This document shows, piece after piece, positions 8,389 through 14,929 of a DNA stretch of 19,546 nucleotides. The notes beneath the pieces were generated by a model. It was not told the DNA's origin. It worked only from the letters and a program-made list of their open reading frames with translations, and made no database searches. The DNA lies in assembly GCA_934101445.1 (NCBI GenBank), contig CAKORQ010000005.1:1-19546 (forward strand), read 5' to 3'. Numbering within the stretch: the stretch's first letter is position 1; each line of letters opens with the position of its first letter. A program made the translations under genes and the position numbers. This DNA comes from an uncultured Bacilli bacterium. GTDB lineage: Bacteria; Bacillota_I; Bacilli_A; RF39; UBA660.

Positions 8389-8417
8389 ATTATAATTTAA
8401 ACCTCGTTTTTATGCAA
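8389..8417 (-). promoter_or_regulatory. Likely promoter of the small gene/HPt-receiver operon
   Basis: Minus-strand TTGCAT (8412-8417), a 17-nt spacer and perfect TATAAT (8389-8394). Transcription would begin close to the first ATG of the small gene. Confidence 0.6.
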
Positions 8418-8455
8418 CAATAAAGTAAAATTATAGTAAATTTGTAAGAAACTAA

Positions 8456-8484
8456 TTGTCTTTTTAAGCAAACTATTATAAAAT
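8456..8484 (+). promoter_or_regulatory. Likely promoter of the plus-strand membrane protein gene
   Basis: Plus-strand TTGTCT (8456-8461), a 17-nt spacer and TAAAAT (8479-8484) lie about 28 nt before the start codon, divergent from the HPt-receiver promoter. Confidence 0.5.
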
Positions 8485-8512
8485 CAAATTAAGGCTATAG
8501 TATAGGTGATTT

Positions 8513-8977
8513 ATGAATAATAATAAATATGAATTTAAATATAAAAATAATCATTTTTTCAAAAAAATATCTCCGTTATTTTTAATATTATACGTTTTAT
8601 TAATAATTGTTTTATACAAAGAAATTTTCCTGTTATACTTATATATTCCCGCCATTATTGCTTGCGGAATCTTGATTCTAATATGGATGTATTTTTTTAA
8701 AAAGAAAGCATCTATTACTAAAGGAACATTTGAATTTTTCGATGATGAATTTTATTACACAACTTATAAAAAAACTATTGCTATAAGATACAAAGAAATC
8801 GACAATATAACCGAAATGGAATATATTGATAAGTTTTTAATATTTAAAAAGAAAAGCAAGCAATATCAAGTAAAAATAATTAATGCTGGTAGTTTTTATT
8901 TTCCATATTATAACTCTTCAACAGAAAAAGCAATTAATCTTTTAAAGGATAAAATATCTCTAAAAAATTATAATTAA
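8513..8977 (+). CDS. Two-TM membrane protein with PH-like (YcxB-type) tail
   Basis: This 154 aa protein has a basic N-terminus, two hydrophobic segments (about residues 19-36 and 39-61) separated by a very short turn, and a cytoplasmic C-terminal domain of about 90 residues. That tail, starting ITKGTFEFFDDEFYY and rich in short beta strands followed by a last helix with lysines, has the pattern of bacterial PH-like/YcxB domains: an F-x-D-D-x-F/Y turn, an I-x-Y-K-E-I-D-N-I segment and a closing helix. Function is unknown; such proteins are usually single small membrane proteins. The start has AGGTG four bases before ATG. It forms a single-gene unit ending at a strong terminator. Confidence 0.75.
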   Translation: MNNNKYEFKYKNNHFFKKISPLFLILYVLLIIVLYKEIFLLYLYIPAIIACGILILIWMYFFKKKASITKGTFEFFDDEFYYTTYKKTIAIRYKEIDNITEMEYIDKFLIFKKKSKQYQVKIINAGSFYFPYYNSSTEKAINLLKDKISLKNYN

Positions 8978-9011
8978 AAATTATTATTAAATAATTTCTA
9001 AATTTATTCTT

Positions 9012-9042
9012 AACATGGTACACAATAAAACCATGTTTTTTT
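9012..9042 (+). terminator. Intrinsic terminator of the plus-strand membrane protein gene
   Basis: AACATGGT (9012-9019) pairs perfectly with ACCATGTT (9030-9037) over a 10-nt loop and is followed by a run of Ts to 9042. Confidence 0.8.
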
Positions 9043-9065
9043 ATCATCAAAGTTCAAAATTCCTA

Positions 9066-9102
9066 AAAAGAAAAAAAGCATTGACGATTACTCACCAACA
9101 CT
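9066..9102 (-). terminator. Probable terminator of the Tat/Cys-rich operon
   Basis: In the minus-strand RNA AGUGUUG (9096-9102) can pair with CAAUGCU (9077-9083) using two G-U pairs, followed by UUUUUUUCUUUUU. The stem is weak but the U run is long, and it lies just past the stop of the Cys-rich gene, converging with the plus-strand terminator. Confidence 0.5.
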
Positions 9103-9116
9103 TAATTTATTCTTTG

Positions 9117-11342
9117 TTATTTTATTAACGCATCAGATTGAATTGTTTTTTCTCTTTCGTTACCAGTTCTAGTCCAACCATCTAGACTTTCGCTAGTACT
9201 CCATTTATACTGATATGTAACATTTTCTTCCGTATCAACTATTGGATCTTTACAATCCAGTGTCTTTTTAACACAAGTATGGGTTCCCTCATCATAAATA
9301 TAATTTACCGAATCTGGACATTCATAACCTTTAATTGTCCCCTTGATTACTTTTGTACAAGTTTTTTTATCTTTATCTAAAGTAGCATCTTTATCTTCAC
9401 AATAATATTCTTCACTAGATTCAACATGTCTTGTACAAGTCATTGTTTCTCCAGTTCCATTTGGAGTAAATCCTTCTGGACAAGAATATTTATATGTTGT
9501 TGTTGTTTCTTTTTCAGCAGTTGTATAACATGTTGTACCTTCTCGCTTATAACCAGTAGGACAAGTATATTGTGTTTCGGTAGTATTCTTAGTTGGTTCT
9601 ACTGAATCAATTCTCTTGCAAGTATTAGTTGTAACATCTAAATCATAACCAGCATCACAACTATAAGTAGTATTACTTTTTGTTGTAGTTGTAGCCTCAT
9701 AAGTACAAGTAGTTTTATCATAAGATAATGTTCCACCTTTGTCACAGGTTGGAGTAGTGCTACTACATACTCTAGCCTCATAAGTCTTATCTTCTTTTGT
9801 AGAACAAGATCTATTTTCATAAGTTACATTATCTTTACCACTACATACTTTATTAGTTACAGAACCACTGCCAGTTGTACAATATCCATTACCATCATAA
9901 GTTCCTACGCTACAACGAGCATCAGTACTTATACAAGAATATACGGATTTATTTCCAACAGTTGTTCTAGTACATAATATTTTACCAGTACTTGTATAAC
10001 CGCTTCTATCATAGCTTGATTTACCAGCATCTTTTCCGTTATCCCATTGAGCAGGAGTCTTACTACCAGCACTCTTACACATACCATCGGCTGTTTCAGT
10101 TGTACCACTTGGACAACTACAAGATTGATTATTATTTACCCTCTTACATAAGCCATTTGCAGTTTCTGTTGTGCCACTTGGACAACTACAAGATTCATAT
10201 GTTTTTGTTCTTACACAAGTTCCAAACCATCCTTCAGTTGTACCACTTGGACATGAACAAACTTCATTAGTAGATGGATTATATGAACATGTAGTACCAT
10301 TTAATCTATCTTCAGAATATTTACAAGTTATAGATGTACTTGATGTTTCCTGTCTTTTTGCAGCAACTGTTATAACTTTTTCACATTTTTTAGTAATTAC
10401 ATTATAATTATAACCATTAGCCGTATCACAAGTGTAAGTTGTTGTTCCTGGTGTTACAGTAGCCTCAACATATTTAACACATACATTATTCACTTCTGTA
10501 TATCCAGTAGGACATTTTGTCTCTGTTTTATCTACTTCTTTATTTGGAGTAGCAGTTTCATCATAACCACCAGAAGTATTTTTCTTAGCATCAGTTACAG
10601 TTGTAGTATCTTCAAAATAAACAGGTGTTGCCGGAATTGTTTCTCCCGTACCTTCTTTATAACATTTATTAGTACTAGAATCTAATTTATAACCTTCTTC
10701 ACAACGATAAGTATTTTTACTGTTATAGATAGGTTTTTTAAATTCATATTCTTTTACAGTTTTAATAACGTTACCATCTTTATCAACTGTTTCATTATCT
10801 TTTATTTTATCTTCATCGTCATCTTCATTGTTATTAATACTATCATCTTTTTTTGTATCATCTGATTTATCAGTTGTACTTGAGTCCTTACCAGGATCAG
10901 ATGCTACATTATTATTAGTAGTATTACTAGTTGTAATAGTTTCTAAAACATAATCACTTGAAGTATCACAAGCAAGTTGAGTTTTTAAAACATATTCACT
11001 TGTACCAGTTTTAGTAATTTGAGCATAAGAATTAGTTTTATTACAAGATTTATTATTCTTATCTACAAAATCAGAAACTAACTTTTTACTAATCATACTT
11101 TCTAAATTAATAGTAGATGACTCTCCAATATTTTCAGGCATATTGCCCCCAGAAGTATAATAACTTTTAGCAGCCTCTTTCATAATATTTAAGTTAGTAG
11201 TAAACGCTTGTTTAAAATTAGCTTCTTTATTTGTTTTAGGCATAACAATCATCATAACTATAACAGTTAAAGCAATAATACCGACAACAAATAAAATGTT
11301 TTTCCAATTAATTTTTATTTGATATTTATTATCTTCATACAT
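9117..11342 (-). CDS. Membrane-anchored extracellular Cys-rich repeat protein with pilin-like N-terminus
   Basis: This 741 aa protein has a short basic N-terminus, one membrane segment (about residues 15-34) and then about 700 extracellular residues. Residues 40-133 have the pattern of a type IV pilin-like module: helix NFKQAFTTNLNIMKEAAKSYY, an INLESMISKKLV segment, then two cysteines (C100, C125) in strands. A Thr/Asp/Lys-rich linker (about 138-200) follows. From residue 213 to the end come many units of the form C-x2-G-[YFT]...C, for example CEEGYKLDSSTNKC, CPTGYTEVNNVC, CDAGYDLDVTTNTC and CPEGFTPNG. I counted 39 cysteines by hand. Three exact 23-residue repeats occupy 360-428. No LPXTG or other sorting signal is seen, so the N-terminal segment should be the anchor. 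Start: ATG preceded by AAGGGGGG. It lies 16 nt after the Tat-signal gene. Family not recognised; surface adhesin or envelope scaffold is a guess. Confidence 0.8.
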   Translation of the reverse strand: MYEDNKYQIKINWKNILFVVGIIALTVIVMMIVMPKTNKEANFKQAFTTNLNIMKEAAKSYYTSGGNMPENIGESSTINLESMISKKLVSDFVDKNNKSCNKTNSYAQITKTGTSEYVLKTQLACDTSSDYVLETITTSNTTNNNVASDPGKDSSTTDKSDDTKKDDSINNNEDDDEDKIKDNETVDKDGNVIKTVKEYEFKKPIYNSKNTYRCEEGYKLDSSTNKCYKEGTGETIPATPVYFEDTTTVTDAKKNTSGGYDETATPNKEVDKTETKCPTGYTEVNNVCVKYVEATVTPGTTTYTCDTANGYNYNVITKKCEKVITVAAKRQETSSTSITCKYSEDRLNGTTCSYNPSTNEVCSCPSGTTEGWFGTCVRTKTYESCSCPSGTTETANGLCKRVNNNQSCSCPSGTTETADGMCKSAGSKTPAQWDNGKDAGKSSYDRSGYTSTGKILCTRTTVGNKSVYSCISTDARCSVGTYDGNGYCTTGSGSVTNKVCSGKDNVTYENRSCSTKEDKTYEARVCSSTTPTCDKGGTLSYDKTTCTYEATTTTKSNTTYSCDAGYDLDVTTNTCKRIDSVEPTKNTTETQYTCPTGYKREGTTCYTTAEKETTTTYKYSCPEGFTPNGTGETMTCTRHVESSEEYYCEDKDATLDKDKKTCTKVIKGTIKGYECPDSVNYIYDEGTHTCVKKTLDCKDPIVDTEENVTYQYKWSTSESLDGWTRTGNEREKTIQSDALIK
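10059..10265 (-). repeat. Three 69-bp tandem repeats inside the Cys-rich gene
   Basis: Three consecutive 69-bp units encode residues 360-382, 383-405 and 406-428 of the Cys-rich protein, each built around C-S-C-P-S-G-T-T-E. The segment CCACTTGGAC recurs at exact 69-nt spacing on the plus strand. Units two and three are nearly identical; the first is more diverged (W-F-G-T-C-V in place of A-N-G-L-C-K). Being in phase, copy number changes would keep the frame. Confidence 0.9.
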
Positions 11343-11358
11343 AACAAATCCCCCCTTA

Positions 11359-12567
11359 TTATGCTATTTTTCTTGTTCTTGAATTACTCTTAGTTTCTGC
11401 AAACATATCTACGTCATAAATCTTATCAAGATCAATTACTTTTTCATTTTCTTCATCTTTGAAACCGTTTACCGCCTTAGCATATACACTTGAAGCATTG
11501 CTAAGTGCATTAAAGTAAATAACATTTACAGCATCAACATCTTCTAAAGCAATGGCTTCTGGACATTTATCGGCTAAAGCAATAATAGTACTTGGAACCA
11601 TAGTATCTTCAATACTATTCTCAGCATCAATACTATTTGTTAAAGAAATATTATACTGTTTTTGTAACTCAGATTTAATTGTAGCATATTCAGCCGATGT
11701 AATATTTAAGATATCACACAACTCAGAACCAGTATAAATAGTATACACGCTTCTAATAACCATTTTTTGTGCTTCTTTATTTGGTGCAAAATAATTTAAT
11801 CTAACTAATTCTTCCCATTGAGTATTACCCTTTGTAATATTAGAACGTCTTGGACTTATGCTTCTATCACTATTATCACTACGACCACAGCACATATCAA
11901 CTATAACTTGTCCGCAAAAAGCATCCTTTTGCCATTTTACAGTTTGACTATCATTAGGATTTTGTTCCCAAATATCTTCTGGCTTTGTATTTTTATATAT
12001 TACTTTAACAGCAGGAACGTTATTCCATGCAACTTGTACCATTTCACATACAGTTTCATATAACGCTATATCTTTAACGTAATGAGCATCAAAATTAGCA
12101 AATTCTCCTTCGGGAGTTACATTACCATCAATTAACATATTGTTTGCTACATATTTCAAAAAGTTCTTAGCCACTGTTTCATCATTTGGATAAACAGATA
12201 AATGATGTAAAAATGCTTCACATTGATCTAAGAAAGCTTTTTGATTAGCATCTTTATAAAAGCTTGATAATGAACCTTTACTTTTATTCTTCATGCAATT
12301 AACATAATATTCATAGATGAATTTTTTTCCTCTATAAGTAACAGTAAATTGTTCAACATTTCCCATTGTTATTTGAATACCATAAATATTTTCATTAGCT
12401 CCAACAATTCCATCGGCATATGCATTTACAAATGAACCATACACATCATTAAATGATGGTGTTGCAGCCTCCGCTTTCACCTCAACATTTGATAAAGCAA
12501 CACCAGCAGCAACGGCACTAGCGCCCTTTAAAAAATCTCTTCTTGATATTTTATTTTCCATTTCCAT
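11359..12567 (-). CDS. Exported protein of unknown function with twin-arginine (Tat) signal
   Basis: I place the start at the ATG 12565-12567, giving 402 aa, because GGGGGA lies six bases before it; a TTG 18 nt further upstream also opens the frame but lies before that ribosome site. The N-terminus MEMENKISRRDFLKGASAVA is a classical Tat signal: S-R9-R10-D-F-L-K, a mild hydrophobic stretch and a likely cleavage near A-E-A at about residue 34. The mature part is about 365 residues, mixed helical, with scattered cysteines including a C-C pair in VDMCCGRSD, and no motif I recognise. Tat substrates cross the membrane folded, often with cofactors; no cofactor site is evident. It is the first gene of an operon with the Cys-rich protein, and its promoter is divergent from ssrA. 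No tatA or tatC lies in the window. Confidence 0.78.
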   Translation of the reverse strand: MEMENKISRRDFLKGASAVAAGVALSNVEVKAEAATPSFNDVYGSFVNAYADGIVGANENIYGIQITMGNVEQFTVTYRGKKFIYEYYVNCMKNKSKGSLSSFYKDANQKAFLDQCEAFLHHLSVYPNDETVAKNFLKYVANNMLIDGNVTPEGEFANFDAHYVKDIALYETVCEMVQVAWNNVPAVKVIYKNTKPEDIWEQNPNDSQTVKWQKDAFCGQVIVDMCCGRSDNSDRSISPRRSNITKGNTQWEELVRLNYFAPNKEAQKMVIRSVYTIYTGSELCDILNITSAEYATIKSELQKQYNISLTNSIDAENSIEDTMVPSTIIALADKCPEAIALEDVDAVNVIYFNALSNASSVYAKAVNGFKDEENEKVIDLDKIYDVDMFAETKSNSRTRKIA

Positions 12568-12626
12568 ATTGATTCCCCCAATCAATTTACTCTTTCAGGT
12601 ATATCTCAAGTTGTTTTTCGCCACAT

Positions 12627-12655
12627 ATATTAACACAAAATACACATCTTGTCAA
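12627..12655 (-). promoter_or_regulatory. Likely promoter of the Tat/Cys-rich operon
   Basis: Minus-strand TTGACA (12650-12655, perfect consensus), a 17-nt spacer ending TGTGT and TAATAT (12627-12632). Its -35 lies on the same bases as the ssrA -35 on the other strand. The 5' leader would be about 50-55 nt. Confidence 0.62.
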
Positions 12656-12677
12656 TTACTATTCACTATGGTATAAT
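12649..12677 (+). promoter_or_regulatory. ssrA promoter
   Basis: Plus-strand TTGTCA (12649-12654), exactly 17 nt, then perfect TATAAT (12672-12677); the mature tmRNA 5' end at 12686 follows after 8 nt, so transcription may start at or next to the mature end. Confidence 0.85.
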
Positions 12678-12685
12678 TTACTTAC

Positions 12686-13055
12686 GGGGCAGCATTGGTT
12701 TCGACAGATATTTGTAAATTTTAGATGGCAAGTAGTCATGAAAACGACTTAAAATTTTCAATTAAATTTAAATGACGAAACAGAAGGAAACTTTGGTTTC
12801 AACTTTGCTCCTTCATTTGCTTAAGTAAGCATTGGAGCTGCTTATCCTAAATTTATCTGTGATTTAGTTTAAGTATCATATTAGCAGGTTATATCATTTT
12901 ATTTGATCAGAATAAAGTGATGAATCTTATCTAATCTAGTTATAAATAAGGTAAGTTAAAGCCATTTTTATAATGAAATTCAAGTTTTAACTAAACTTGT
13001 AGAAGTCTAAAGTTTAGATATTTGGACAGGAGTTCAACTCTCCTCTGCTCCACCA
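12686..13055 (+). ncRNA. ssrA: Transfer-messenger RNA (tmRNA)
   Basis: This 370-nt RNA rescues stalled ribosomes. The 5' end GGGGCAGCAUUGGUUUCGACAG has the hallmark tmRNA start. It pairs with CUGCUCC near the 3' end (seven acceptor pairs, one G-U), followed by discriminator A and an encoded CCA at 13053-13055. The T arm is AGGAG-UUCAACU-CUCCU, a canonical T loop. A short open frame in the middle (12774-12821) encodes the proteolysis tag and ends TAA. The order of a 5' tRNA-like half, tag frame, pseudoknot-rich spacer and 3' tRNA-like half shows a one-piece tmRNA. It has its own strong promoter and terminator. SmpB is not in the window. Confidence 0.97.
12774..12824 (+). other. tmRNA tag reading frame
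   Basis: The frame ending TAA at 12822-12824 reads DETEGNFGFNFAPSFA if it resumes at GAC 12774-12776. The GAC choice is favoured because the bases upstream (T at -6, A at -4) fit known resume-codon rules, and Mycoplasma tags also start with Asp. Resuming one codon earlier would add Asn. The tag ends in Phe-Ala, not the common Ala-Leu-Ala-Ala. Confidence 0.7.
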
Positions 13056-13096
13056 ATAAAAAAATAACTCAAATTTTTGAGTACTAAATATTACGT

Positions 13097-13121
13097 ACTA
13101 GAATAAAATTCTAGTTTTTTT
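13097..13121 (+). terminator. Intrinsic terminator of ssrA
   Basis: ACTAGAAT (13097-13104) pairs with ATTCTAGT (13108-13115) over a 3-nt loop and is followed by seven Ts. A smaller hairpin (13067-13082) lies between it and the CCA end and may help 3' processing. Confidence 0.85.
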
Positions 13122-13135
13122 ATTACCTAAATTAC

Positions 13136-13164
13136 TTTACAACCAACACTTTCTATTATAAAGT
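13136..13164 (+). promoter_or_regulatory. Possible promoter of the transglutaminase-like gene
   Basis: TTTACA (13136-13141), a 17-nt spacer and TAAAGT (13159-13164); TATAAA two bases earlier is an alternative at 15-nt spacing. The evidence is modest, but the gene follows a terminator and needs a promoter here. Confidence 0.3.
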
Positions 13165-13196
13165 AATATCAATTGGGTTCGAAAAGGAGATAAATC

Positions 13197-13760
13197 ATGT
13201 ACTTATTAGATGAAGATTATACAAAACTAGCCACTTTATACAATTCTATATTGAATTTATTAAAAACTGAATTTACTAACTACTATCAAGTGACCCTTGA
13301 AAATGCTATCTCTTATATTCATGACTTTTATTTACAATTACAAGTAAAATCTTCGGATACTTTTATTCCTCATCTTTACAATCTTCCAAGCGATGGTATC
13401 CTAAGTTTATATGGTTTTCAAATATGTCGATACACAAATATTCTTTTATTCGATTTTCTAAATATATTAGAATTAAAACCTATTATTCAGTATATTTATA
13501 TTGATAATAAAAATGATTGGCACCAAGTAAATGCTATAAACGCTAACCATGTTGTCGTTTGTATTTTTCAAAATAATAATAAATTATTTCTCGATTTACA
13601 TAATAATATTTATTTTAATGACGATTTAACTCTAATTAATATTCCATCACAAATAACAGTTCAAAATCTACTATATATCCCAATCTTAAAAGATATAAAT
13701 GACATTATAAATAAATATATAAGCGCCCAAAAACTCGGCATTAAACATTTATATAATTAA
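13197..13760 (+). CDS. Unknown protein with transglutaminase-like Cys-His-Asp arrangement
   Basis: This 187 aa protein has no signal peptide or membrane segment. I do not recognise a named family, but the middle looks like a transglutaminase/papain-like core: C77 at the start of a hydrophobic helix (GFQICRYTNILLFDFLNIL), H118 in a strand (NANHVVVCIF) 41 residues later, and D133 in LFLDLHNN 15 residues after that. Order and spacing fit the C-H-D triad of transglutaminase-like domains. The N-terminal 70 residues are helical and include the Tyr-rich YHDF-type segment. The start has AAGGAG at good distance. It is a single-gene unit between the ssrA terminator and a convergent terminator. Activity as peptidase, amidase or an inactive fold is undecided. 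Confidence 0.7.
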   Translation: MYLLDEDYTKLATLYNSILNLLKTEFTNYYQVTLENAISYIHDFYLQLQVKSSDTFIPHLYNLPSDGILSLYGFQICRYTNILLFDFLNILELKPIIQYIYIDNKNDWHQVNAINANHVVVCIFQNNNKLFLDLHNNIYFNDDLTLINIPSQITVQNLLYIPILKDINDIINKYISAQKLGIKHLYN

Positions 13761-13771
13761 ATTTTCTCATC

Positions 13772-13796
13772 AAAAAAAGGCTACATTTGCGCCTTT
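13772..13796 (-). terminator. Intrinsic terminator spanning the end of the DUF1292-like gene
   Basis: In the minus-strand RNA AAAGGC (13791-13796) pairs with GCCUUU (13776-13781) over a 9-nt loop and is followed by further Us (to 13772). The stem and loop lie within the last codons and stop codon (TAG, 13781-13783) of the gene. Confidence 0.72.
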
Positions 13797-14026
13797 AATA
13801 ATCTTGTTAATATCGAAATCAAATTAGTATCAGTTACAGCATCAACATAAATACCTGCACCATCTATTATTTCTTCTAAAATTTTAACTTTATTAGGAAC
13901 CATTTCTAATTTTTCATCAATTCCCATTACTAAAAAATATTTAGTCCCACCATACATAGTTTCATTTAAAACCACATATTTTTCATTATTCTCTAAAGTA
14001 ATTATTGTATTTGTTTTCAAGCCCAT
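13781..14026 (-). CDS. Small DUF1292-like protein
   Basis: This 81 aa protein begins MGLKTNTIITLENNEKYVVL and has a beta-rich first half (residues 6-50) with the pattern T-I-I-T-L-E-N-N-E-K-Y-x-V-L-N and Y-F-L-V-M-G, resembling DUF1292/YrzB proteins of Firmicutes, in which a short strand set is built around a variable glycine. The match is by eye and the C-terminal 30 residues, ending LISILTRLLKAQM, are extra helix. Function of the family is unknown. The ATG is preceded by CGGGAG. It lies 12 nt after the acidic coiled-coil gene in one operon and ends inside a terminator stem. Confidence 0.7.
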   Translation of the reverse strand: MGLKTNTIITLENNEKYVVLNETMYGGTKYFLVMGIDEKLEMVPNKVKILEEIIDGAGIYVDAVTDTNLISILTRLLKAQM

Positions 14027-14038
14027 AAACTACTCCCG

Positions 14039-14866
14039 TTAATTATTAAAACTATCATCATTATTTAAATAATTAAATAAATCATTTAATTCATTTAAAG
14101 AATTATCTTCTAAAGAAGTATCTGCCTCATGTAAATCTTCTTTATCTTCAGCAGCAACATCTTTTTCTTCTTCATTAGCAGGCAATTCAGTAACATCTAC
14201 CACTTTTTGTCTATCATCATGAGTATCTTCTAAATTATTATCATCAAAGCCATACATTGACGAAAAATCAAATGAAGTATCTAAACTTTTATCATCAGCT
14301 TCTTCTTTTTGAGCAACAGTATCTTCTTTAACAGGTTCTTCTACATTCTCCCTAGGAGCATCTTCATTACTGCTTCCAAAAATATCATTATCAAAATCGA
14401 AGTTAAAATCATTATCATCATCAAAACTGAAAGGAACTTCTTTTTCTTCTTCTTCAGTTTTAACTTCTGCCTCTTCTACAGTTTGAGCCTTCTCCGAAAT
14501 AAAGTCAGTAGCGTCTTTTAAAGCGTCTGTATAAAATTCAACAGTTTCTTTTACAGAATCGTACTTTTCTAATTCTGAAGTATTATCTCTTAATTTATCA
14601 ATTAAGTCTTTAACATTAATTTTTAAATTTTCTAATTCATTATCAGTATTATCATATTCTTTATCAATTTCGATAATTCTTAGAATTCTTTCCATTTCCC
14701 AATAAATATCTTTAGTCTTGTTTAATAAATCTAATAATTTAGTATTTTCTTCTTTAATACCTTTAAATTTTTCTGCATTACTTCTGGCTTCTTCTTCATT
14801 TTGTGTAGCTTCTGTAACCACATTTTTAATTTTATCACACTGTTCTAAAATAATTTGTTTATTCAT
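14039..14866 (-). CDS. Acidic coiled-coil and disordered protein of unknown function
   Basis: This 275 aa cytoplasmic protein has two parts. Residues 1-125 are helical, heptad-like and charged, ending near KDATDFISEKA. Residues 130-275 are extremely acidic, low in complexity and likely disordered, but carry three aromatic islands set in acid residues: about 145-165 (FSFDDDNDFNFDFDND), 195-210 (LDTSFDFSSMYGF) and 258-275 (LNELNDLFNYLNN). Such islands usually bind partner proteins, so a scaffold or adaptor is possible. No family is recognised. It has its own promoter after the rplQ terminator, in the place where Firmicutes usually keep ECF transporter genes, and is followed by the DUF1292-like gene. 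Confidence 0.75.
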   Translation of the reverse strand: MNKQIILEQCDKIKNVVTEATQNEEEARSNAEKFKGIKEENTKLLDLLNKTKDIYWEMERILRIIEIDKEYDNTDNELENLKINVKDLIDKLRDNTSELEKYDSVKETVEFYTDALKDATDFISEKAQTVEEAEVKTEEEEKEVPFSFDDDNDFNFDFDNDIFGSSNEDAPRENVEEPVKEDTVAQKEEADDKSLDTSFDFSSMYGFDDNNLEDTHDDRQKVVDVTELPANEEEKDVAAEDKEDLHEADTSLEDNSLNELNDLFNYLNNDDSFNN

Positions 14867-14899
14867 AACTATCCGTCCCTCTATTATTACTATAAATAA

Positions 14900-14928
14900 A
14901 CTATACCATAAATAAGGACTTAATGCAA
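14900..14928 (-). promoter_or_regulatory. Likely promoter of the acidic protein operon
   Basis: Minus-strand TTGCAT (14923-14928), a 17-nt spacer and TATAGT (14900-14905), about 34 nt before the start. The -35 lies next to the U run of the rplQ terminator. Confidence 0.6.
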
Positions 14929-14929
14929 T

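Noticed and set aside
10059..10265. CRISPR-like regular repeats
   Set aside because: The 69-bp periodicity is in frame within a coding sequence and has no unique spacers.
9992..10407. Plus-strand open frames opposite the Cys-rich repeats
   Set aside because: They are antisense shadows of the repeat region, with low-complexity His/Tyr/Leu peptides and no ribosome sites.
12568..12585. TTG start for the Tat-signal protein
   Set aside because: The GGGGGA ribosome site lies inside this extension and serves the ATG at 12567; the shorter form gives a normal Tat N-terminus.
14309..14915. Plus-strand frames opposite the acidic protein
   Set aside because: They are antisense to acidic low-complexity codons, with no ribosome site and no conserved features.
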